Source: Clostridia bacterium
Lineage (GTDB): Bacteria; Bacillota; Clostridia; Oscillospirales; CAG-272
Reading direction: 5' to 3'
Length of the DNA stretch: 38,273 bases
Assembly: GCA_017462545.1 (NCBI GenBank)
Contig: JAFTQX010000006.1
Span: 1-38,273 of the forward strand
Each line of letters starts with the position of its first letter. Position 1 is the first letter of the stretch. Shown here in pieces: positions 30,260 through 36,595 of the stretch. The position numbers were made by a program, and so were the translations under genes. Under the pieces are notes generated by a model. It did no database searches, was not told the origin of the DNA, and worked only from the letters and a program-made list of their open reading frames with translations.

Positions 30260-31294
30260 ATGAAGGTCGCATTTTTTGATACAAAGCCGTATGATAAGTC
30301 CTCCTTTGAGCGCTTTGGTGCCGAGAAGGGCATGACGTTTAAATATTTTGAGACCAAGTTGAATGAGGACACGGTTGATCTGGCACATGGGTTTGACGCA
30401 GTTTGCGTGTTTGTCAATGATACCGTCAATGCCAAGGTGATTGACCGCCTTTGTGAGCTTGGTGTCAAGGTAGTAGCCTTGCGCTGCGCCGGCTTTAACA
30501 ATGTCGATATGAAGCACGCCTATGGCAAAATTCATGTCCTTCGCGTGCCGGCCTACTCCCCTTACGCAGTGGCCGAGCATACCATGGCCATGCTGCTTAC
30601 CTCGATTCGCCGCATTCATAAGGCCTATATCCGTACAAGAGATTTCAACTTCAGTCTGGCGGGTATGACGGGCTTTGATCTGCACGGCAAGACCGTCGGC
30701 GTTATCGGTACGGGGCGCATTGGTCGCGTGTTTATTGATATCTGCCGTGGCTTTGGCATGAAGGTGCTGGCATACGACAAATTCCCGGCCGCAGGCCTTG
30801 ATAACGGTGATACCATCCGGTATGTCTCGCTTGACGAGCTGTTTTCCCAAAGCGATATCATCTCCCTGCATTGCCCGCTGACCGAGGAGACCTACCACAT
30901 TATTGATGAAGAGAGCCTTGAAAAGTGCAAGCGCGGTGTGGTACTGCTCAACACCTCGCGCGGTGCGTTGGTAGATGCCGAGGCACTTCTGGCCGGCATC
31001 AAATCCCGCAAGGTGGGGGCTGCTTGCCTTGATGTGTATGAGGAGGAATCGGATTTCTTCTTTGAAGACTTCTCCGGCCATATTTTAGAGGATGACACGC
31101 TTGCTCGCCTGATCTCTATGCCCAATGTGATAGTTTCCTCACACCAGGCCTTCCTGACCGAGGAGGCACTCTCCAATATTGCCGAAACGACAGTCAATAA
31201 TATTATAGGCTTTTTTGAGAACAATCAGTGTCAGAATGAGCTTTGCTACCGTGCGGGCGGGGCGGAGGACTGCAAAAGCGGCAAGTGCTTTTGA
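30260..31294 (+). CDS. ldhA: D-lactate dehydrogenase (D-2-hydroxyacid dehydrogenase family)
   Basis: The 344-residue product reduces pyruvate to D-lactate with NADH. It starts KVAFFDTKPYDKSSFE, typical of fermentative LdhA; has RCAGFNNVD, VPAYSPYAVAEHTMAMLL, the NAD motif GVIGTGRIGRVF, LHCPLTEETYHII, the catalytic Arg in NTSRGALVD, the acid Glu in YEEESDFFFED, and the catalytic His in SSHQAFLTEEAL. The C-terminus adds a Cys-containing tail (CYRAGGAEDCKSGKCF), which is unusual. AAGGAGG stands ten bases before the ATG. It leads a gene series for oxygen and superoxide removal, so it may serve to balance NADH under oxidative stress. Confidence 0.93.
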   Translation: MKVAFFDTKPYDKSSFERFGAEKGMTFKYFETKLNEDTVDLAHGFDAVCVFVNDTVNAKVIDRLCELGVKVVALRCAGFNNVDMKHAYGKIHVLRVPAYSPYAVAEHTMAMLLTSIRRIHKAYIRTRDFNFSLAGMTGFDLHGKTVGVIGTGRIGRVFIDICRGFGMKVLAYDKFPAAGLDNGDTIRYVSLDELFSQSDIISLHCPLTEETYHIIDEESLEKCKRGVVLLNTSRGALVDAEALLAGIKSRKVGAACLDVYEEESDFFFEDFSGHILEDDTLARLISMPNVIVSSHQAFLTEEALSNIAETTVNNIIGFFENNQCQNELCYRAGGAEDCKSGKCF

Positions 31295-31308
31295 AGGAAG
31301 GAGAACCT

Positions 31309-32007
31309 ATGATAAGAAAAATCATTCACATAAATGAAGAGCTTTGTAACGGCTGCGGCGCTTGCGCCGCTGCCTGCCATGAGGGTGCCACTGCTATGGT
31401 AGATGGCAAGGCAAGGCTGATGCGGGAGGACTACTGCGACGGTCTTGGCGATTGCTTGCCCGCTTGCCCGACAAATGCCATCAGCTTTGTGGAGCGCGAG
31501 GCCCCTGCCTATGACGAGGCGGCTGTGCGGCAGTCCAAAATGCAAAAGCTTGGTGTGAAGCTGCCTTGCGGATGCCCCGGTACGCAATCGAAAGAAATCA
31601 GGCGTGAGGCACCGACCACCATCGGCAAAGCAACCACCGTGGCCAGTCAGCTTTCGCAATGGCCCTGCCAGATCAAGCTGGTGCCGCCGCGTGCCCCCTA
31701 CTTTGAGGATGCCAATCTGCTCATCGCTGCGGATTGCACCGCTTACGCCTACGGCAATTTTCATAACGAGTTTATCCGCAATCACATCACGCTGATCGGC
31801 TGCCCCAAGCTGGATGAGGGGGATTATGCCGAAAAGTTGACTGCCATTATCAAGAACAATAACATAAAGAGCGTTAAGATCGTACGTATGGAGGTGCCCT
31901 GCTGCGGCGGCATTGAAAACGCTGTTAAGCGTGCGCTGCAGGCAAGTGGCAAGTTCATCCCCTGGCAGGTGGTTACCATTTCCACCGATGGCAAAATTCT
32001 TGAATAA
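31309..32007 (+). CDS. 4Fe-4S ferredoxin-domain protein with extra cysteine motifs
   Basis: Start ATG 31309 is set by GGAAGGAGAACCT. The 232-residue product has one full cluster motif C13-x2-C16-x2-C19-x3-C23, then a second, incomplete one C43-x5-C49-x3-C53-P in which Leu46 stands where a Cys is usual. Two further motifs, LPCGCPG (near 85-91) and VPCCGG (near 198-203), lie in a C-terminal domain of unknown role that contains DANLLIAADCTAYAYGNFH. I recall this architecture beside Crp/Fnr genes in clostridia. It probably transfers electrons, perhaps to the flavodiiron protein encoded 21 bases downstream; the partner is not proven. Confidence 0.85.
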   Translation: MIRKIIHINEELCNGCGACAAACHEGATAMVDGKARLMREDYCDGLGDCLPACPTNAISFVEREAPAYDEAAVRQSKMQKLGVKLPCGCPGTQSKEIRREAPTTIGKATTVASQLSQWPCQIKLVPPRAPYFEDANLLIAADCTAYAYGNFHNEFIRNHITLIGCPKLDEGDYAEKLTAIIKNNNIKSVKIVRMEVPCCGGIENAVKRALQASGKFIPWQVVTISTDGKILE

Positions 32008-32027
32008 AGAAAAAGAGGTATAGAATC

Positions 32028-33818
32028 ATGATGATTACAAAGGATATCCGCTATATCGGTGTCAACGACCACAAGGTTGACCTGTTTGAGGGGCAGTACC
32101 GTGTGCCAAACGGCATGTCCTATAACTCCTATGCCATTCTCGATGAAAAGATCGCCATTATGGATACGGTAGATGTCTCCTTTACGCACGAGTGGCTGGA
32201 TAACATTCAGAACGCGCTTGGCGAAAGACAGCCTGATTATCTGATCGTGCAGCATATGGAGCCTGATCATTCGGCCAACATTTACAACTTTGTCAAGGCG
32301 TATCCGCAGGCAACGCTGGTGGCTTCTGCCAAGGCCTTCGCCATGATGCAAAACTTCTTTGGCACCGATTTTGCCGACAAGCGGATCGTAGTGGGCGAGG
32401 GGGATACCCTTTCACTTGGCAAGCATACGCTCACCTTTGTCACCGCGCCCATGGTGCATTGGCCGGAGGTGATTGTGACCTACGACAGCACGGACAAGGT
32501 GCTCTTCTCGGCCGATGGCTTTGGCAAGTTTGGCGCTTTGGATGTTGAGGAGCCGTGGGCTGACGAGGCAAGACGCTATTACATCGGCATTGTTGGCAAA
32601 TACGGCACACAGGTGCAGGCATTGCTGAAAAAGGCGGCAGGGCTGGAGATTGAGAAGATCTGCCCGCTGCACGGCCCCGTGCTGACCGAAAATCTTGGCT
32701 ATTACCTTGGCCTTTATAACACCTGGTCAAGCTACCAGCCCGAGGCAGAGGGCATCGTGATCGCCTATACCTCGGTTTACGGCAACACCAAAAAGGCTGT
32801 TGTGCAGCTTGCTGAAAAGCTGAAGGCAAACGGCTGCCCGAAGGTAACCGTTTACGACCTGGCCAGATGTGATATGGCTGCTGCCGTGGCAGACGCCTTC
32901 CGTTACAGCAAGCTGGTGCTGGCTACCACGACCTATAACGCGGATATCTTCCCCTTCATGCGGGAGTTTATCGATCACCTCACCGAGCGGAATTTCAGCA
33001 ACCGCACCGTTGCCTTGATCGAAAACGGCAGCTGGGCACCCCTTGCGGCCAAGGTCATGCGCGGTATGCTGGAGGGCTGCAAGAATCTCACCTATACCGA
33101 TACTACCGTCAAGATCCTCTCCTCTCTGAATGAGGAGAGCAGCGAGCAGCTGAACACCCTGGCCGAGGAGCTTTGCCGCGAGTATCTGGCCCAGCAGGAT
33201 GCCACCGCGAACAAGAACGATCTCAAGGCTCTCTTCAATATCGGTTATGGCCTGTATGTCATCACCTCGAATGATGGCAAAAAGGATAATGGGCTGATCG
33301 TCAATACCGTAACGCAGGTTACCAATACCCCGAACCGCATTGCCGTGACCATTAACAAAGAGAACTATTCGCATCACATCATCCGCCAAACGGGTATGAT
33401 GAATATCAACTGTCTGACGGTGGATGCGCCCTTCTCGGTTTTTGAGAATTTTGGGTTTGTCAGCGGCAGAAATGTGGATAAGTTTGCGAATTGCGAGCCG
33501 CTGCGCTCGGATAACGGGCTTGTGTTCTTGCCCCGCTATATCAATTCCTTCATGTCCTTGAAGGTGGAGCAATATATTGATCTTGAGACACACGGCATGT
33601 TCATCTGCTCGGTCACCGAGGCAAGAGTTCTTTCCGACCGCGAGACGATGACCTATACCTACTACCAAGAGCACGTGAAGCCGAAACCGCAGGTAGAGGG
33701 CAAAAAGGGATATGTTTGCACCGTGTGCGGTTATCTCTACGAGGGCGAGGAGCTGCCCGATGATTTTGTGTGCCCGCTTTGCAAGCACGGCGCATCCGAT
33801 TTTGAACCCGTAAAATAA
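32028..33818 (+). CDS. Flavodiiron protein fused to flavin reductase and rubredoxin (FprA-Hrb fusion)
   Basis: The 596-residue protein reduces oxygen (or nitric oxide) to harmless products. Domain order: beta-lactamase-like diiron core (1-about 245) with the ligands HMEPDH, MVHWPE, SADGFG and PLHGPV; flavodoxin (about 250-390, IAYTSVYGNTKKA); flavin reductase (about 405-545, NIGYGLYVITSNDG, VNTVTQVTNTPNRIAVTI); and a short rubredoxin (562-596) with C564/C567 and C582/C585. The spacing between Cys pairs is 14, half that of free rubredoxins. In Moorella the flavin reductase-rubredoxin unit (Hrb) is a separate partner of FprA; here it is fused, so electron input and oxygen reduction sit on one chain. 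ATG is doubled at 32028/32031. Confidence 0.93.
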   Translation: MMITKDIRYIGVNDHKVDLFEGQYRVPNGMSYNSYAILDEKIAIMDTVDVSFTHEWLDNIQNALGERQPDYLIVQHMEPDHSANIYNFVKAYPQATLVASAKAFAMMQNFFGTDFADKRIVVGEGDTLSLGKHTLTFVTAPMVHWPEVIVTYDSTDKVLFSADGFGKFGALDVEEPWADEARRYYIGIVGKYGTQVQALLKKAAGLEIEKICPLHGPVLTENLGYYLGLYNTWSSYQPEAEGIVIAYTSVYGNTKKAVVQLAEKLKANGCPKVTVYDLARCDMAAAVADAFRYSKLVLATTTYNADIFPFMREFIDHLTERNFSNRTVALIENGSWAPLAAKVMRGMLEGCKNLTYTDTTVKILSSLNEESSEQLNTLAEELCREYLAQQDATANKNDLKALFNIGYGLYVITSNDGKKDNGLIVNTVTQVTNTPNRIAVTINKENYSHHIIRQTGMMNINCLTVDAPFSVFENFGFVSGRNVDKFANCEPLRSDNGLVFLPRYINSFMSLKVEQYIDLETHGMFICSVTEARVLSDRETMTYTYYQEHVKPKPQVEGKKGYVCTVCGYLYEGEELPDDFVCPLCKHGASDFEPVK

Positions 33819-33847
33819 AAATATATAACTTTTAGGAGGATTTTTTC

Positions 33848-34222
33848 ATGAGTAAGTTTTACATTTGTGAGCATTGTGGCAACATTGTTGGCCTGATCCA
33901 GGATGCGGGCGTACCGCTGGTATGCTGCGGCCAGAAGATGACCAAGCTGGAGGCGGGCACGGTAGAGGCCAGCAGAGAAAAGCACATTCCCGTTGCCGAG
34001 GTAAAGGGGAACACCGTAGAGGTGATTGTTGGCTCTGTTCTGCACCCCATGACCGAGGAGCATAGCATTACCTGGGTGTACCTGGAGACCGATCGCGGCG
34101 GTCAGCGCAAGAATCTTGCCCCCGGCGCAGAGCCGAAGGTGACCTTTGCTTTGGCTGACGAAAAGCCGATTGCTGTATACGCGTATTGCAACCTCCACGG
34201 CTTGTGGAAGGTTGAGCTGTAA
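33848..34222 (+). CDS. dfx: Desulfoferrodoxin (superoxide reductase, two-iron class)
   Basis: The 124-residue product reduces superoxide to peroxide. The N-terminal desulforedoxin centre uses C7, C10, C26 and C27 (CEHC and CC). The superoxide reductase domain has EKHIPV (E44-K45-H46), HPMTEEHSI and AYCNLHG, giving the His4Cys iron site. All expected ligands are present. TTAGGAGG precedes the ATG. It follows the flavodiiron gene by 29 bases and is followed by rubredoxin, its likely electron donor. Confidence 0.96.
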   Translation: MSKFYICEHCGNIVGLIQDAGVPLVCCGQKMTKLEAGTVEASREKHIPVAEVKGNTVEVIVGSVLHPMTEEHSITWVYLETDRGGQRKNLAPGAEPKVTFALADEKPIAVYAYCNLHGLWKVEL

Positions 34223-34248
34223 TTTATAAATTTTAGGAGGATATCGTG

Positions 34249-34407
34249 ATGAAATATGTATGTGACGCTTGCGGCTTGGAATATGATGAGGAGCTGGGGG
34301 ATCCCGAGAACGGCATCGCTCCCGGCACGAAATTTGAGGACCTGCCCGAAGACTTTGAATGCCCCCTTTGCGGTGTAGGCAAGGATATGTTCAGCAAAGC
34401 GGACTAA
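34249..34407 (+). CDS. rd: Rubredoxin
   Basis: A 52-residue one-iron electron carrier. The ligands are C5, C8, C38 and C41 in CDAC and CPLC, with the usual 29-residue gap and the central [15 protein letters not shown] block. TTTTAGGAGG lies eight bases before the ATG at 34249; a GTG one codon earlier is possible. It ends the oxygen-defence operon and probably supplies electrons to desulfoferrodoxin or the flavodiiron protein. Confidence 0.95.
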   Translation: MKYVCDACGLEYDEELGDPENGIAPGTKFEDLPEDFECPLCGVGKDMFSKAD

Positions 34408-34412
34408 AAAGA

Positions 34413-34441
34413 GATCCCGCAGCGCAACGCGCTGCGGGATC
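34413..34441. terminator. Bidirectional terminator after rubredoxin
   Basis: A 13-bp perfect GC-rich stem (34413-34425 with 34429-34441), loop AAC. The A-run at 34406-34410 gives a T-run on the minus strand for the convergent TIM-barrel gene; rightward it is followed by a weak T-rich stretch. Confidence 0.85.
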
Positions 34442-34444
34442 ATT

Positions 34445-35227
34445 CTATTTTCGAGCGGCCTCTACCGCGGCGGCAATCTTTTTTGCAGCGGCGGCGGCGC
34501 GGGCGTAGTAGGCCTCGGCACCCATCTCGGTATAGGCGGGGGAATTGCCTGCAAACACCTCCAGCATGAGGGCCTTTTCATAACCGACCTTGGCCAGCTT
34601 TTTTGCAACCTCGGCAAAGTCAATCTTGCCGTCAAAGGGCAGGCGGTGATCGTCTGCGTTATGCTCGGCGCGGTTGTCGTGAATGTGGATGGCGGCAAGC
34701 CGATTGCCAAAAAGCGACATATAATCCCACTTGCCATCGGTAAAGCAGGCCTCATGCCCGCAATCCCAGCAGAAGGCGGCGGTTGGAAACGTCTCCAAGG
34801 CAACCGAGAGGTTGCCCAGCATACGCTGGTTTTCGAAGGCGATGGTCACCCCGCACGCATCGGCATGCGCAACAAGCTGCTCAAAACGAGAAAGTCCAAG
34901 ATCGCCCACGCGCGGCGGCTGCTCACCGCTGGAAAGATGCACTACCAGTACGGGGATGCCGTAATCGCGGCAGGTGTCTGTGGCGGCGATCAGCTCGTGC
35001 AACATTCGCTCGCCGTCATCGGTGTCATACCAGATATCGTTGATATGGTCAAAGGGGGCGTGGCAGCTTTCGATCGTTAAGCTGTTTTGCGCGCATAGCG
35101 TGGCAATTTGTTCCATATTCTTGCAATCAGAAACGCAGAAAACGGAAGAAAATCCGTACTTTTTTATCAGCGCGATCTGTTCCTCATACGGCAGCGCAAA
35201 CGCGTCAAGATTGATACCGATTTGCAT
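34445..35227 (-). CDS. Second sugar isomerase/epimerase-like TIM-barrel protein
   Basis: Start ATG at 35227, eight bases after AGAGG. The 260-residue product is of the xylose-isomerase-like TIM barrel family, distantly like the protein at 25491. It has QIGINLDAF, SCHAPFDHINDIWYD, VLVVHLSSG, IAFENQRM with the metal-type Glu, FCWDCGHEACF with Asp/His, and AIHIHDNRAEHNADDHRLPF. These positions can form a divalent metal site for an isomerase or epimerase. The substrate is unknown. It is a single gene with its own near-perfect promoter and a terminator shared with rubredoxin. Confidence 0.85.
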   Translation of the reverse strand: MQIGINLDAFALPYEEQIALIKKYGFSSVFCVSDCKNMEQIATLCAQNSLTIESCHAPFDHINDIWYDTDDGERMLHELIAATDTCRDYGIPVLVVHLSSGEQPPRVGDLGLSRFEQLVAHADACGVTIAFENQRMLGNLSVALETFPTAAFCWDCGHEACFTDGKWDYMSLFGNRLAAIHIHDNRAEHNADDHRLPFDGKIDFAEVAKKLAKVGYEKALMLEVFAGNSPAYTEMGAEAYYARAAAAAKKIAAAVEAARK

Positions 35228-35261
35228 AAACAATACCTCTTTATTAGTATGCTCTATGAAT

Positions 35262-35289
35262 ATTATACCCTCTTTTTTGTGCTTGTCAA
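35262..35289 (-). promoter_or_regulatory. Consensus promoter of the second TIM-barrel gene
   Basis: On the minus strand TTGACA (35289-35284), 16 bases, TATAAT (35267-35262); both hexamers are exact consensus. Confidence 0.85.
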
Positions 35290-35303
35290 GTGGTCACCTT
35301 CCA

Positions 35304-35340
35304 AGAAAAAAGGAGCGGTGCCTGCAAGAACAGGCACCGC
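35304..35340 (-). terminator. Terminator of the XRE/S24 repressor gene
   Basis: GCGGTGCCTG (35315-35324) pairs exactly with CAGGCACCGC (35331-35340), loop of 6. On the minus strand it is followed by TCCTTTTTTC, the T-run of a leftward terminator. Confidence 0.85.
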
Positions 35341-35393
35341 AAGGGAGGGAAAATAAGAAATAGGCAGAGTGAATCGTGGATAAGAAAAGGATC

Positions 35394-36143
35394 TTATACG
35401 GCGATACGGCGGCGGCGCATACGGCCAATGACCTTGCCGCAGCAGCGGAATTCGGCAAAATTGGAGATGGGAATATCCTGATAGGCGGGGTTGTAGGAGC
35501 GCAGACATTTGCCGGTATAACGCTTGAAATAGCCCTCACCATCTGCAATGAAGATGCCAAGATCGCCAATATCCACAGCGTTCTGCCGCTTAACGAGCAG
35601 AATGTCACCATCCTCAAACTTGGGCTCCATGCTGTTACCGCTGACGCGCAGCGCATAATCCGCACCGATAGAAACACGGGTCGCACGCACCTCAATCGTT
35701 TCGTGGTAATTGTTTTCATCCAGTGCCGTGCCGGGGCCGGCTGAAACGGGCAGCATAAACAACGGCAGCGTCAGCAGGCGAATCTCCTCCGCCTCGCTTA
35801 CCTCAGGCACCGTGCCGGTGCTCTCCAGGCGAGAGATCTCCTTGTCCATCACCATTTCCACCAGCTCGCGGCCGCCTTCATCCAGGCGGCGATATTTTTT
35901 GATCAGGCGGCATTCATCCTCGCCCAGCGTATCGGAAAAATGACCATCTCCGTCCAGCAGCATACCAATCGGGCAATCAAATGCCTCGGCAATGGCCAGC
36001 GCGACCGAAAGCTTGGGCTCTCCTGTTGCGCCGGAAAGGATCTTGGTTAGGGTGCCGAGCGGAATGCCGCTTGCACGACTAAGCTGCTCGCTGGTGATAG
36101 ATCGTTCACTCTTTAAGGCTTTTACACGTTCTGCAAAGCTCAC
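35394..36143 (-). CDS. XRE-type repressor with S24/LexA-like self-cleaving domain
   Basis: The 249-residue product joins an N-terminal helix-turn-helix (about 17-40, TSEQLSRASGIPLGTLTKIL) to a C-terminal S24 peptidase domain. The catalytic serine is S171 in SGNSMEP, the lysine K207 in GYFKRY, and A135-G136 in VSAGPG is a LexA-like cleavage site. Such proteins repress genes until RecA filaments or another signal trigger self-cleavage. The start is supported by AAAGGAGAACGACC before a GTG/ATG-type start (ATG reading GTGAGC context is weak but the homology begins here). No phage genes are adjacent, so it may be a cellular stress repressor. An imperfect palindrome in its own promoter suggests autoregulation. 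Confidence 0.88.
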   Translation of the reverse strand: MSFAERVKALKSERSITSEQLSRASGIPLGTLTKILSGATGEPKLSVALAIAEAFDCPIGMLLDGDGHFSDTLGEDECRLIKKYRRLDEGGRELVEMVMDKEISRLESTGTVPEVSEAEEIRLLTLPLFMLPVSAGPGTALDENNYHETIEVRATRVSIGADYALRVSGNSMEPKFEDGDILLVKRQNAVDIGDLGIFIADGEGYFKRYTGKCLRSYNPAYQDIPISNFAEFRCCGKVIGRMRRRRIAV

Positions 36144-36173
36144 GGTCGTTCTCCTTTCGCGTTTTGTATGCTT

Positions 36174-36202
36174 ATTTTACCACAACCGATTACGTTTGTA
36201 AA
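36174..36202 (-). promoter_or_regulatory. Promoter with built-in operator of the XRE/S24 gene
   Basis: On the minus strand TTTACA (36202-36197), 17 bases, TAAAAT (36179-36174). Within it, ACAACCG-ATTA-CGTTTGT (36182-36199) is a palindrome with one mismatch between half-sites, lying over the spacer and -35, as expected for self-repression. Confidence 0.6.
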
Positions 36203-36448
36203 GGGGTTTTTCAAAATTTTTTTCCAAAAGTGGATATTTTTTTAGCAAAAGATGTGTTAAAATGACCTAAAAAGGAAAAAGCGGAGATATTCATCGGCAG
36301 ACGGGGAAAGAACTGCGGGGCATGGCAGGCAAGGGCATTTTTATAGGGCAAAAGCAGAAAAAACGCGCAAATTTTAACGCAAAGCACAATCATGGTTTTT
36401 GATGGCCATATAAAATAATTTTATAGATAAGTTTTTGCCAAAAAAGAG
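36203..36448. other. Non-coding AT-rich spacer upstream of rpoB
   Basis: No convincing gene or RNA was found. Near its end, TATAAAAT-A-ATTTTATA (36409-36425) is a 17-base perfect palindrome 23 bases before the rpoB -35; it could be an operator or an upstream AT element that contacts RNA polymerase. Confidence 0.5.
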
Positions 36449-36477
36449 TTGACAACCCTTGTTTTCGATGATATAAT
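36449..36477 (+). promoter_or_regulatory. Consensus promoter of rpoB
   Basis: TTGACA (36449-36454), 17 bases, TATAAT (36472-36477), both exact consensus. The start would be near 36484, giving a leader of about 110 bases. Confidence 0.9.
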
Positions 36478-36494
36478 AGTAAACTGCATTATAA

Positions 36495-36558
36495 TTGCCT
36501 ATTTTTAGGGGATTTTTGCGCCCTTTTGACGGGGGTGTGCGTCCTATAAAATAGGTAA
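36495..36558 (+). promoter_or_regulatory. Folding leader of rpoB
   Basis: TTGCCTATTTT (36495-36505) pairs with AAAATAGGTAA (36548-36558), an 11-bp stem with one G-T pair. Inside, AGGG can pair with the TCCT region near 36542-36545 and GCGCCC with GGGTGTGC (about 36518-36540) to make an apical stem. It could be an autoregulatory or attenuation element; no known riboswitch class is recognised. Confidence 0.45.
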
Positions 36559-36595
36559 ACGGCGCGAAAAATACATGGAATGGAGTGATAATGGC

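Noticed and set aside
36211-36393. 60-codon minus-strand frame in the rpoB upstream spacer
   Set aside because: It has no ribosome site, low-complexity hydrophobic and aromatic content, and no recognisable family.
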